NCBI GenBank assembly: GCA_029167045.1
Contig: JARFPK010000002.1
Coordinates: forward strand, 35,957-99,956
DNA length: 64,000 nt
Source of the DNA: Candidatus Methanocrinis natronophilus
GTDB taxonomy: Archaea; Halobacteriota; Methanosarcinia; Methanotrichales; Methanotrichaceae
Direction of reading: 5' to 3'
Shown here in pieces: positions 54,875 to 63,760 of this stretch (the first letter of the stretch is position 1; every line of letters starts with the position of its first letter). The position numbers and the translations under genes are program-made. The notes beneath the pieces are model-generated. The model saw only the letters and a program-made list of their open reading frames with translations. It searched no databases and had not been told where the DNA came from.

Positions 54875-55903
54875 ATGAGACTAATGGATACAATCTATAT
54901 TCGTGGCAAAGAAGGAAAACGAATAGAGCTTCATCAAGGGGATTTGACAATGCTACGTCCGGATGAAGCTGTTGATCTCTTGGTTGTTTCGGCCTTTCCA
55001 AACGATTACATTCCTACAAACACGTCGCTTATCGGTGCTCTTTACAAGAAGGGCTTATCAGTAGCCATATTGGCTCAGTTGAAGGATAAAGATCTAAGGA
55101 AAGATTTCTCCTGTTGGCTTTCTCAGGAGATTAACCCATCAAATCCGGGACTCCAATTTAGAAGAATTTTGTGCTTTGAACCAATGTCTCGCGGAGAGCC
55201 ACCTGAACTTGTGGGCGATATTTTTCGTGCTATGACTCCAATTATTGGGGAAGAATCTGAGATTTCTTCCATCGCAATGCCAATTGTTGCGGCCGGAGAT
55301 CAGGGGTACTCGATATCTACGATGCTTGTTCCGTTGTTGGAGGCTGCAATCCAGTGGATGGAAAGAGGGTTGCCCTTAGATTGCATTAAGATCGTCGCAC
55401 ACACAGAAGAGCAAGGAAGAGAAGCTATTAAGGTCTTCTCTCAAAGAAAGAATTTGTATGAACAGTCTCAATCTATTAGCCAAGTTCGGATCGAATATGA
55501 TGTGTTCATCAGTTACGCAAGAGATAACGACAAAGAAATGGAGATCTTAGAAAAAGAACTCATTAGACTCCATCCGAACATTCGGATATTCCTTGATCGA
55601 AAGGATATAGATATTGGTTCTCCCTGGCAGCCTCAGATATTTGAAAGCCTGGATAAATGCAGAAAGGTTGTCGTGTTCTTCTCGCCAGATTATCTGAAGT
55701 CAAAGGTGTGTAAGGAAGAGTTCAATATCGCCTGGATAAGGTGCAGGGAGACTGACCAAGAAATATTATTCCCACTATATCTATATTCAGCTAATCTTCC
55801 AACGTACATGAAATATCGATGTTATTTGGATTGTAGAGAAGGAGATGAAACGAAACTTCGAACCGCATCCAGTGAATTATTAGCAGCACTTGGACCACAG
55901 TGA
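54875..55903 (+). CDS. TIR-domain protein with N-terminal macro-like domain
   Basis: The predicted protein is 342 aa from the ATG preceded by GGGAGGT (54865-54868 region); an upstream ATG at 54836 lacks this. Residues ~205-342 are a TIR domain: YDVFISYARDN, DRKDIDIGSPW, VVVFFSPDYLKSKVCKEEF, with Glu282 (CxxE) as candidate catalytic residue of NAD-cleaving TIRs. Residues ~10-190 (SSIAMPIVAAGDQGYS, MLVPLLEAAIQWM) look like a macro-type or related ligand-binding fold. The low GC and isolated position suggest transfer. A defence or NAD-signalling effector is plausible. Confidence 0.7.
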   Translation: MRLMDTIYIRGKEGKRIELHQGDLTMLRPDEAVDLLVVSAFPNDYIPTNTSLIGALYKKGLSVAILAQLKDKDLRKDFSCWLSQEINPSNPGLQFRRILCFEPMSRGEPPELVGDIFRAMTPIIGEESEISSIAMPIVAAGDQGYSISTMLVPLLEAAIQWMERGLPLDCIKIVAHTEEQGREAIKVFSQRKNLYEQSQSISQVRIEYDVFISYARDNDKEMEILEKELIRLHPNIRIFLDRKDIDIGSPWQPQIFESLDKCRKVVVFFSPDYLKSKVCKEEFNIAWIRCRETDQEILFPLYLYSANLPTYMKYRCYLDCREGDETKLRTASSELLAALGPQ

Positions 55904-55986
55904 TCGAAAGTGCCTCACGATGAGATCGCTTACAGAGTCGCTCGTCTTTTGGGTCCGAGAGTTTAGGCTTTTTTTTCCTCATTTCT

Positions 55987-56190
55987 CATGGCCACTTGGC
56001 CAGCAGTCGAGCGGCTCCGGTACTGCGACCTCCTCTATTTCGGCACCGCCGTGTAGGTGGTGGAGAAGCTCGGAAGCGTCCGGTTCGCGGAGACGAAGGC
56101 GCGCCGCATAGTCGCTGCCCGCCGTCAGTTCACCCAGGACGGCAGCCTCTTGATCCAGGCCTTTTTGGAAGCCTACGGACTCCCGCGCCG
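55987..56190 (+). pseudogene. Degenerate fragment of 8-oxoguanine glycosylase (Ogg2-like)
   Basis: Translation gives TWPAVERLRYCDLL, then after a stop, VVEKLGSVRFAETKARRIVAARRQFT and a garbled tail. This matches residues ~40-110 of the intact glycosylase gene at 57731-58357 (WPAVERLRGCGLL, VRFAETKAGRIVAARHQFT). It is thus a partial, decayed copy of its neighbour, left by duplication. Stops and frame changes mean no product. Confidence 0.7.
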
Positions 56191-56243
56191 CCTGGCCAAA
56201 TCGGGGCGAAGTATTTTTTTCAGGACCGACATCGTTGAAGCAG

Positions 56244-56414
56244 ATGTCTCTTCCACCAACCCAGAAAGACGGCGCCCCCTTGTCCGCCTCCGACTCCTGC
56301 GGCGATTTCAGCGAGGAGTTCATAGCCGACGTCCTGGAGGCGAAGAGGGAGGCGGAGCTAGGCCTGGGAAGGCGCTTCGCCTCCGTCGACGACCTGATCG
56401 CAGATCTCCTCTAA
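56244..56414 (+). CDS. Small ORF, antitoxin-like
   Basis: A 56-codon frame with ATG ends in FSEEFIADVLEAKREAELGLGRRFASVDDLIADLL, a helical, acidic pattern typical of short antitoxin C-termini that wrap a toxin. No toxin gene follows, and no Shine-Dalgarno is obvious, so it could be an orphan or remnant. The adjoining DNA contains the glycosylase fragment and other debris. The next 200 bases (56415-56630) show nothing clear. Confidence 0.4.
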   Translation: MSLPPTQKDGAPLSASDSCGDFSEEFIADVLEAKREAELGLGRRFASVDDLIADLL

Positions 56415-56631
56415 GACTGAGACGATTCCCCAGGGCCTTATCCCTCAGGGGGGTCGGCGGCGGCCAGAATCTCCAAGCCGCCAATAGTCGGCGCCGCCGA
56501 TAAAATTTAGGATAATTTAAAATTCTACTTTTATATTTAGATGGGCTCGCCCGACATTTTCGATTTTTAATTGTCTGGAGCCGTAACCCGAAGATCTTTA
56601 TCCCTCCGAATCCCTTTACTCGCACCGGATC

Positions 56632-57077
56632 ATGGAGCTGGGCTTCGGGAGAGAGAAGATGGAACCGCGGCTGAATATCGTGACTCTGGGGGTCGAGGAT
56701 CTGGAGAGGGCCGTCTCCGTTTATAAGGACGGCCTCGGCTGGCCGCTCTCCAGCATCAGCGGAGGCGAATATTCAAGATCAGCACCGCAGCGGGGCTGGC
56801 CCTATTTCCCCACCGTCTCCTGGCGGAGGATGCCTCTGTTGAAGACCGCGGGGGGTTTGGGGGGATCACTCTCGCGCAGAACGTTTCGTCCAGATGGGTG
56901 GTCGACGCGGCGCTCTCGCAGGCCGTTTCTGCCGCCGGAACCCTTCTTAAGAGGGCATCTGAGACCGATTGGGGAGGATACTTTGGCTATTTCACCGATC
57001 CTGACGGCCATCCGTGGGAGGTGGCATATAACCCCCTCTTCGAACTTCGGCAGGGCAAATTGGAGCTGCCTGATTGA
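56632..57077 (+). pseudogene. Glyoxalase/VOC-family gene with frameshift
   Basis: The first frame gives PRLNIVTLGVEDLERAVSVYKDGLGWPL, a standard VOC domain start. Near 56765-56775 the good frame shifts, then continues as FKISTAAGLALFPHRLL and ends FTDPDGHPWEVAYNP, the standard VOC end, with stop at 57075-57077. The whole would be about 145 residues, normal for the family. Either one base is lost or gained in the genome or the sequence has an error. The substrate is not predictable. Confidence 0.7.
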
Positions 57078-57091
57078 GGGGCAGATCGTCT

Positions 57092-57421
57092 ATGGACCGG
57101 GAGAAGTTCACCAGATTGGAAGAGATCCCCAACGTCGGCCCCTCAATAGCGGAGGATCTTCGCCTGGTCGGGGTCTCTCATCCCCGGGATCTGATAGGGC
57201 GAGACCCCTATCAGATGTACGAGGAGCTGTGCTGCAAAACAGGGGAGCGGGTTGATCCCTGCGTCATCGATGTCTTCATCTCCGCCGTCAGATTCATGGA
57301 GGGCGAGCCAAAACGGCCCTGGTGGGATTATACATCGGAGCGGAAGCAGAGGCTTGCCGGCGGGGATGCGTTCGGCGATGCCAAATGCTCCAGGGGACGG
57401 CCACCCGAAGCAAGCCGCTGA
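57092..57421 (+). CDS. Helix-hairpin-helix protein (Cdd1-like)
   Basis: The predicted protein is 109 aa. LEEIPNVGPSIAEDLRLVG is a DNA-binding helix-hairpin-helix, followed by HPRDLIGRDPYQMYEELC and RFMEGEPKRPWWDYT, all typical of the Cdd1/pathogenicity-locus family. Function is unknown, with a likely role in DNA or RNA binding. The C-terminus beyond residue ~90 looks atypical. It lies next to two DNA-repair genes. Confidence 0.75.
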   Translation: MDREKFTRLEEIPNVGPSIAEDLRLVGVSHPRDLIGRDPYQMYEELCCKTGERVDPCVIDVFISAVRFMEGEPKRPWWDYTSERKQRLAGGDAFGDAKCSRGRPPEASR

Positions 57422-57730
57422 GCCTGGTCGCTGGGAGTGATACGGAATGCTCTGGGGGAAGGGCCTCCCCTCCCTCGCCTGGACGGCGGAAACGACCTTC
57501 ACCGATCCGAAGAGGTTCCGCTTCAGGAGAGAGATAGGAGCAAGACGGAAGCCCTGAGCCTCCAGGGCGACGGCGGAGGCGGCCTGGCTGCAGATGCCGT
57601 CGGCGATGCCACCCCGGCTCGGAGGACGGCCTCACATCCGGACGGGGCGATATCCTGGGATGGGGCCAGAAGCCGCCCCGATCGGTCCCCTCCCGACACC
57701 GTCTTATCGGCCGGCGACGAGGGTGGGGCG

Positions 57731-58357
57731 ATGAACCCCGATAGGATCGAAGAGCTCATAGCCTTCCACGGGGCGAGCAAGGAGGAGATCGCTGGCCGCC
57801 TCGCCGACTTCCGGCGGATCCTCTTCGCGGAGCTCGCCTTCTGCCTGCTGACGCCCCAGTCCCGGGCCCGGGTCTGCTGGCCCGCCGTCGAGCGGCTCCG
57901 GGGGTGCGGCCTCCTCTTCTGCGGCAGCGCTTGCGAGGTGGTGGGGGAGCTAGGAAGGGTCAGGTTCGCCGAGACGAAGGCGGGGCGGATAGTCGCCGCC
58001 CGCCATCAGTTCACCCGAAACGGCCGGCTGGCCGTCAGGGCGGTCCTGGAGGGGTTCTCCGACGCCTATGCGGCCAGGGAGTGGCTCGTCGGAAACGTCT
58101 CGGGGCTGGGCTACAAGGAGGCGGGCCACTTCCTCCGGAACATCGGCCTCGCGGAGGAGCTCGCCATCCTCGACCGACACATCCTGAAGAATCTGGTCAT
58201 ACTCGGCGTCATCGACGAGATACCGAAGTCTCTCACCAGGAAGAGGTACCTGGAGATCGAGGAAAGGATGATGGAGTTCTCGCAGAAGACGGGGATACCC
58301 ATGGGCCACCTCGACCTCCTCCTCTGGTCGAAGGAGACGGGGGAGATCTTCAAATGA
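57731..58357 (+). CDS. 8-oxoguanine DNA glycosylase/lyase, archaeal Ogg2 type
   Basis: The predicted protein is 208 aa. It removes 8-oxoguanine and cleaves the backbone. The helix-hairpin-helix GLGYKEAGHFLRN carries catalytic Lys129, followed by Asp148 in AILDRHIL; the C-terminal Lys (GEIFK) is the family's typical last residue. I start at ATG 57731; the upstream open frame is GC-driven and lacks features. A decayed partial copy lies at 55987-56190. Confidence 0.88.
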   Translation: MNPDRIEELIAFHGASKEEIAGRLADFRRILFAELAFCLLTPQSRARVCWPAVERLRGCGLLFCGSACEVVGELGRVRFAETKAGRIVAARHQFTRNGRLAVRAVLEGFSDAYAAREWLVGNVSGLGYKEAGHFLRNIGLAEELAILDRHILKNLVILGVIDEIPKSLTRKRYLEIEERMMEFSQKTGIPMGHLDLLLWSKETGEIFK

Positions 58358-59051
58358 AATCCTGAAGCCTTGCGCTGCCGCTACCTTTTTCGGCATCGAG
58401 GCCGGCAGACCTGAGGGCCCGCCGGGATATCCGCCCGCCGTACCTTCTCCCTCCGGCCTTCCGGGGCTCGTCCTGGCTCTGGTAGTAGGCGGTCCAGAGG
58501 TCGCCGGCCGCCATCCCGGCCCCCTCCTCAGCCCCCATATGCGGCGGATCCACCTCCTTTTCATATTGATCTCCTCCTCCCTTCTCTTTCGGCACCTCGC
58601 GCCCCTCCTCCTCCTCCTCCTCCTCGCCCCCCTCGGCCGACAGATCCATGATCCTGGATATCTCCGCCAGGGTGGCGGCGAGGCCGCCGCCCTCCTGGTG
58701 GAGGAGAGCTCCGTCGGAATAGAGGGAGGTCCAGGACCTCCTCCCGTCCCCGAGGACGATCATCTTTCCGGGAAACCGCCTCGCGAAGAAGTCGCAGATC
58801 TCAAACCCGACGTCGTGATGAGGGGAGATCCTACCCCAGAGGACCCGGTCCCCCAGGGGGGCGAGCCTGATAAATCCCCTCATCCTGCAGACCTCGCCCC
58901 GGACGGCGAGGGCCATCCTCCGGATCCTGAGGACCTCCGGTTCCGTCGATGCCTCCATCTCCTCCGGCGATAGCGTCCTCGCCCGGGCCATCAGCCGGTC
59001 GTTCGAGTTGCGGTGGGCGGCGAGACGCTGTAGAAGCTCTCCCGTCCTCAT
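58350..59051 (-). CDS. TIGR03915-type DNA metabolism protein
   Basis: The predicted protein is 233 aa. RRMALAVRGEVCRMRGFIRLAPLG, PHHDVGFEICDFFARRFPGKMIVL and the following strands match the partner of the radical-SAM repair protein (TIGR03915/DUF4130). A glutamate-rich insert (GGEEEEEEEGREVPKEKGGG) and a basic tail are unusual. Its ATG shares one base with the upstream stop, so both proteins are made together. The biochemical reaction is not known; DNA repair has been proposed from context. Confidence 0.75.
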   Translation of the reverse strand: MRTGELLQRLAAHRNSNDRLMARARTLSPEEMEASTEPEVLRIRRMALAVRGEVCRMRGFIRLAPLGDRVLWGRISPHHDVGFEICDFFARRFPGKMIVLGDGRRSWTSLYSDGALLHQEGGGLAATLAEISRIMDLSAEGGEEEEEEEGREVPKEKGGGDQYEKEVDPPHMGAEEGAGMAAGDLWTAYYQSQDEPRKAGGRRYGGRISRRALRSAGLDAEKGSGSARLQDFI

Positions 59052-60259
59052 CACGCCCCCCACCGGTCCAGGGTCGCTGCAAACTTTCCTCCTACCTGGA
59101 GGAACGGCCCCGCCCGCCGGGCGGCGACCCCCAGTTTGGCCAGATCCCTCATCCTCTCGATCCGTCCATTTTTTCGGCGGAGGAGGATCCTCTTCGCGGT
59201 CTTGGGGCCGATCCCCGGGACCCGGATCAATTCCGCGAATGTGGCGCCGTTCGGGTCGACCGGCTCTTCGAAGCTCGATCGGGCGATCGCCACCTTCGGA
59301 TCGCTGTTGCGGAGGAATCCGTCGTCGTCGAAGGCGGCGGCTATCTCCCCTTCTTCGAGCTTGTAGACCCGACGGAGCCAGTCTATCTGGTAGAGGCGGT
59401 GCTCCCGCCAGGCTGGCGCCTTCACGCGATCTGAGAAGGCGGTCCCAGCGAGGGGGGTGAAGGCGGAGAAGTAGACCCGCTTCAGGTTCAGGACGTCGTA
59501 CTCGAAGAGGATCCGGTCGAAGATCTCCCGGTCGGTCTCTCCGGCCGCCCCCACCACCATCTGGGTCGTCTGGCCGGCGGGCAGGCTGACCTCCCGCGAG
59601 AGGTCCCGGATGTACCTCTGCCTCGCCAGGATGTCATTTTCGTACTCCTTGGAGGGGCAGAGCTCCGCCACCCTGGCCGCCGACGGCCCCTCCAGGTTCA
59701 CCGATACCCGGTCGGCGAGCTCCATCGACTGTCGGACGTGCTCCTTCGAGGACCCGGGGAGGATCTTGAGGTGGACGTAGCCGCTGAAATGGTGAGCAAA
59801 CCGGAGGAGCCGGACCGCCTCGATCATCTCCTCCATCGTCTCCTCCTCGTCCCGCCCCAACCCGGAGCTGAGGAAGAGCCCCTCGATCCTGTTCTCTCGA
59901 TAGAGGTCGAGAGTGATCCGGGCGAGCTCCTCGTGGGTGTAGGAGAAGGTCTTCTTCCTGGCGGAGACAGAGGCGTTGGGGCAGTAGCCGCAGTCGTGGG
60001 GGCAGGCGTTGGTATAGAGGGTCTTGAAGAGGCTGACGCACCTCCCGCTTCCGGTGAAGGAGTGGCATATCCCCCCCGTCGACGCCTCTCTTCCCCCCAC
60101 CGACCGCCTCCTCGTCGCGGTGGAAGAGCAGAGGTCGTACTTCGTCCCCCTCCCCAGGGCATCCACCTTGGCGTGGTCGATGGTCCGGCCGGAGGCCGGC
60201 CCGACGGAGTCGAAGCGGCTCTCCATCGCCAGGCGGGCCATCTTCTCCAAGGCAGTCAT
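59051..60259 (-). CDS. Putative DNA modification/repair radical SAM protein
   Basis: The predicted protein is 402 aa. The radical-SAM CxxxCxxC motif is CPHDCGYC (residues ~85-95), preceded by FKTLYTNA. The C-terminal helix-hairpin-helix (IRVPGIGPKTAKRILLRRK) should bind DNA. This matches TIGR03916, nearly always next to the TIGR03915 gene, as here. A [4Fe-4S] enzyme acting on damaged or modified DNA is likely. It is divergent from the second CoA-transferase gene. Confidence 0.88.
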   Translation of the reverse strand: MTALEKMARLAMESRFDSVGPASGRTIDHAKVDALGRGTKYDLCSSTATRRRSVGGREASTGGICHSFTGSGRCVSLFKTLYTNACPHDCGYCPNASVSARKKTFSYTHEELARITLDLYRENRIEGLFLSSGLGRDEEETMEEMIEAVRLLRFAHHFSGYVHLKILPGSSKEHVRQSMELADRVSVNLEGPSAARVAELCPSKEYENDILARQRYIRDLSREVSLPAGQTTQMVVGAAGETDREIFDRILFEYDVLNLKRVYFSAFTPLAGTAFSDRVKAPAWREHRLYQIDWLRRVYKLEEGEIAAAFDDDGFLRNSDPKVAIARSSFEEPVDPNGATFAELIRVPGIGPKTAKRILLRRKNGRIERMRDLAKLGVAARRAGPFLQVGGKFAATLDRWGA

Positions 60260-60414
60260 AGATCGAGGGAGGTTCCCCCTTCAGATAGGCGTTCCGGGTG
60301 AGCGGGGCGAAAGTACTCCTCAAGAGAGAAGGTCTTTAAATTATTGGGAACATATGGAATATCATATCCGGATAGGCGCCGATGGGGCGCTCCGGCTTAT
60401 GGGCGGTGAGGATC

Positions 60415-62307
60415 ATGGGCTCGCAGTTCGAGGTCGACGGAGAAGGCAGGAGGAGGCGCCACCCCGATGACTTCCTCTCACCGGAGGAGGCAGACGCGAT
60501 ATTTGGAGGACTGCGCTCCGGCGCCAGAATCTTCATCGGTACCGCCTGCGGCGAGCCCCAGGCCCTGGTGGGGGCCCTCCTGCGCCACATCCGGGCCCAT
60601 GAGGGCGACCTCTTCGACCTGGAGCTCCTCCAGATCTGGGGGCTCGGCCGGACCGATTTTACTGATGGGGACTTCGGGAGGAGCTTCAGGCATAACTCCC
60701 TCTTCGTCGGGGAGGGGATGGCGGCCGCCTTCGCCTCCCTCCGGGCCGACTACACCCCGGCCTTCCCCTCGGCCGTCCCGGATCTGATCCGGGATGGTAC
60801 GATCCCCATCGACCTCGCCCTCGTCCAGACCTCCCTCCCCGACGCGGACGGGAACTTAAGCCTCGGTATAAGCGTCGACGCCGTCCTGGCCGCCACCGAG
60901 GAGGCTTCGATCGTCGCGGCCCAGGCGAACCAGGAGATGCCCAGGGTCGGAGGCGAGGGGATCGTCAACATCCGGGACATCGACCGGGTCGTGAGGGTGG
61001 ATGAGCCGCTCCTGGAACTCGTTGAACCACGCCCCCCTCCCGAGGTCATGGATAAGATCGGGAGGAACGTCGCCCGGATCGTCCCCGACGGGGCGACGAT
61101 CCAGGTCGGTCGCGGCGGGGTCCCCGACGCCGCCCTCTCTCATCTGCAAAATAAGAAGCACCTGGGGCTTCATAGCGAGCTCTTCACCGATGGGGCCGCG
61201 GAGCTGATGAGATCGGGGGCGATCGACAACTCCAAAAAGACGATCGATGCGGGGAAGGCCGTCGCCTCCTTCTCCGTCGGGAGGAGGTCGACATACGACT
61301 TCATCGACGAAAATCCACAGGTTGAATTCAGGACCATCGACCGGACCTGCGACCTCTCCGTCATCTCCCGCCAGAGAAGGATGACGGCCCTGAACACCGC
61401 CCTGGAGATCGACCTCACCGGCCAAGCTACGGCCGAGTCCCTGGGAGGGAGGTTCTGCGGCGGCGTCGGGGGCGAGGCGGAGTTCATCCGCGGTGCCGCC
61501 GCCTCCTCCGGAGGCAGATCGATCCTCGCCCTCCCCTCCACCCGGGAGGAGGAGTCGGCGAGCCGGATCGTCCCCCGGCTTGGCCGGTGCGCCAGCGTCA
61601 CCTTCCATAGGTGCGACGTGCGGTACGTGGTGACGGAGTACGGTATCGCAGACCTGCGGGGCAAGTCCGTCAGGGATAGGGCGATGAGCCTCATCGGGAT
61701 CTCCCATCCGGATATCAGGCCTTGGCTGGTGGAAGAGGCAAAGAGGCTATCCCTCGTCTATCAAGACCAGGTCTACCATCCTGCCCTTTACCGAGAGGAT
61801 CTGGAGGCGTGGAGGGCCACAGGAACAGGTCTATCGATATTCCTGCGGCCTGTCAGGATCAGCGACGAGCCCCTCCTCAAGGAGTTCTTCTACTCCCTAT
61901 CAGACAGGAGCCTCTACCGGAGGTTCGCCTCGGCGAGGAAGGATATGCCCCACTCCCGGATCCAGGAGTTCGTGACGGTGGACCTCTCAAGGGACGTCGT
62001 CATCCTCGCCCTCATCTTCCGGGACGGCAGAGAGCACCTCATCGGCTTTGCTCAGTACAACAGAAACGAGAGGGACAGGCTCGCCGAGCTGGCCCTGGTG
62101 GTTCGGGACGACTATCAGAGGCAGGGTGTGGGGACCCTCCTTCATTCCTACATGACCGATATCGCAAAAAAGAGCGGCATCGCCGGGTTCACCGCCGAGG
62201 TCTTGGAAGATAACCTCCCGGCTATGAGGCTGATAGAGAAGATGGGCTTTGAGACGGTGGAGGCGGAAGGGGGGGCGAAGGAGATGAGGCTAATCTTCGA
62301 CGACTGA
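60415..62307 (+). CDS. Acetyl-CoA hydrolase/transferase fused to GNAT domain (copy 2)
   Basis: The predicted protein is 630 aa from the ATG after GGTGAGG. It is clearly paralogous to copy 1: Glu255 in GLHSELFTDG, GVGGEAEF (Gln to Glu and Asp to Glu changes from the usual GGQxDF), VTEYGIADLRGK, then the GNAT domain (RDDYQRQGVGTLLHSYM). The altered CoA-site residues hint at a different acyl group or weaker activity. The tail is shorter than in copy 1. Confidence 0.87.
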   Translation: MGSQFEVDGEGRRRRHPDDFLSPEEADAIFGGLRSGARIFIGTACGEPQALVGALLRHIRAHEGDLFDLELLQIWGLGRTDFTDGDFGRSFRHNSLFVGEGMAAAFASLRADYTPAFPSAVPDLIRDGTIPIDLALVQTSLPDADGNLSLGISVDAVLAATEEASIVAAQANQEMPRVGGEGIVNIRDIDRVVRVDEPLLELVEPRPPPEVMDKIGRNVARIVPDGATIQVGRGGVPDAALSHLQNKKHLGLHSELFTDGAAELMRSGAIDNSKKTIDAGKAVASFSVGRRSTYDFIDENPQVEFRTIDRTCDLSVISRQRRMTALNTALEIDLTGQATAESLGGRFCGGVGGEAEFIRGAAASSGGRSILALPSTREEESASRIVPRLGRCASVTFHRCDVRYVVTEYGIADLRGKSVRDRAMSLIGISHPDIRPWLVEEAKRLSLVYQDQVYHPALYREDLEAWRATGTGLSIFLRPVRISDEPLLKEFFYSLSDRSLYRRFASARKDMPHSRIQEFVTVDLSRDVVILALIFRDGREHLIGFAQYNRNERDRLAELALVVRDDYQRQGVGTLLHSYMTDIAKKSGIAGFTAEVLEDNLPAMRLIEKMGFETVEAEGGAKEMRLIFDD

Positions 62308-62402
62308 AGAAATGGATCGAGAAGGAGATCGATATCATTATCTAGATCTTGGGGATCGGGCCTTAACATTATCGACAAGACGATCGAAATCCGCGGATCG
62401 GG

Positions 62403-63527
62403 TCAGAACAGCTCCGGGCTGATCCTGGAGTGGACCCCCTTCAACCTCTTAATCGTTGATGCCAGCTCCAGAGAGACCCTCTTCTCCGTCTCCGTCCCGA
62501 TGGGAAGGTCGATATCCGGATAGGAGAGGGGGACGTAGCCGACGACGTTGGAAAAGAGCTCCACCCAGTAGGGGGGGAGATATTCCGTCGGCTCCTCCCC
62601 CCTCATCAGATGGAGGGCGGCCGTCCAAGCCGGGGGGACGACCTGGAGGCTGTAGCCGCCGCCCCCCAGGGCGAGGAGCCGGCGCTCTGCGTATATACCG
62701 GTCAGCTCCACGATCCGGCGGACCATCCGGGCGTAGCCCCGCAGGGTGAGGTTGAGGCTGGTGAGGGGGTCGGAGTAGTGGGTGTCCACCCCCAACTCCG
62801 CCACCACGACCTGGGGTTTGAACCAGTCGAAGAGCCTCGGCACCACCTCTTCGAAGGCGAGGCGAAAGTCCTGGTCTGAGGCGTACATCGGCATGGGGAG
62901 GTTGACGCAGTAGCCGAGGCCCGGGCCGTAGCCCGCTTCGTCCACAAACCCCGTCCCGGGGAAGAGGTAGTCTCCGGACTCGTGGATCGAGAAGGTGAGG
63001 ACATTGGGGTCCTCGTAGAATATCTGCTGGACTCCGTCGCCGTGGTGGGCATCGATGTCGATGTAGAGGATCCGGGAGAACCTCTCCTTTAGGATCGATA
63101 TGGCCAGAGCAACGTCGTTGAAGACGCAGAAGCCGGCGGCCTGGGTGGGGAAGGCGTGGTGGAGGCCGCCGGCTATGTTGAAGGCGGAGCAGTCCTCCGC
63201 GACGATCCTCTTGGCGGCGTCGATGCTCCCGCCCGCCATGGTCCGGGAGGCGTCGAATATCCCGGGAAATACGGGGGTGTCGTCGGAGCCGAGGCCGAAG
63301 GCCAGGTCCGGCTCCTCCAGCCTCACCGCCTCGATGTACTCGAGGGTGTGGACGAGGCGGAGCTCCTCCTCGCTGGCAGGCTCCGGCTCCAAGACCTCCA
63401 TCTTATCGTCGATGAGCCCCGAATCCTCCATCAGCTTGTAGGATAGGCTTAACCTCGTCGGGTTGAGGGGGTGCTCCGGTCCGAAGTTGTAGTTCAGGAA
63501 TCGGTCGCTGTAATAAAGGTAGATCAT
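62403..63527 (-). CDS. acuC: Histone deacetylase family / AcuC-like enzyme (second copy)
   Basis: The predicted protein is 374 aa, the normal AcuC length. Motifs: HPLNPTRL, GGLHHAFPTQAAGFCVFNDVALA, the metal-binding DIDAHHGDG, and GGGGYSLQVVPPAWT. In bacteria AcuC deacetylates acetyl-CoA synthetase; here it might act on an acetate-activating enzyme, which fits an acetate-using methanogen and the nearby GNAT fusions. That link is inference. It is convergent with copy 2 of the CoA-transferase gene. Confidence 0.88.
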   Translation of the reverse strand: MIYLYYSDRFLNYNFGPEHPLNPTRLSLSYKLMEDSGLIDDKMEVLEPEPASEEELRLVHTLEYIEAVRLEEPDLAFGLGSDDTPVFPGIFDASRTMAGGSIDAAKRIVAEDCSAFNIAGGLHHAFPTQAAGFCVFNDVALAISILKERFSRILYIDIDAHHGDGVQQIFYEDPNVLTFSIHESGDYLFPGTGFVDEAGYGPGLGYCVNLPMPMYASDQDFRLAFEEVVPRLFDWFKPQVVVAELGVDTHYSDPLTSLNLTLRGYARMVRRIVELTGIYAERRLLALGGGGYSLQVVPPAWTAALHLMRGEEPTEYLPPYWVELFSNVVGYVPLSYPDIDLPIGTETEKRVSLELASTIKRLKGVHSRISPELF

Positions 63528-63760
63528 GCTAGGCCCTTTCTGGCAGTTTATCGGCTCTCCGGTGATGAGGCCTCTCTCGAAAGAGGGCGGTCTAAATCCG
63601 CTCTCCCCATACGTCTTTCTCTCAGTTCAGCTGAAAGGGAGCTCATCCATCATCAATTTTTCCCACAAAAACCATCCCCCCCGACGGAACGGACACCGCC
63701 GGGCGGGCCGAGCCCTGCGAGGCAGATGACCCCGGACGGATTCGGACCATGGTCCTTATT

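Noticed and set aside
57437..57730. N-terminal extension of the Ogg2 frame by 98 residues
   Set aside because: The family starts near the ATG at 57731, and the extension has no conserved features.
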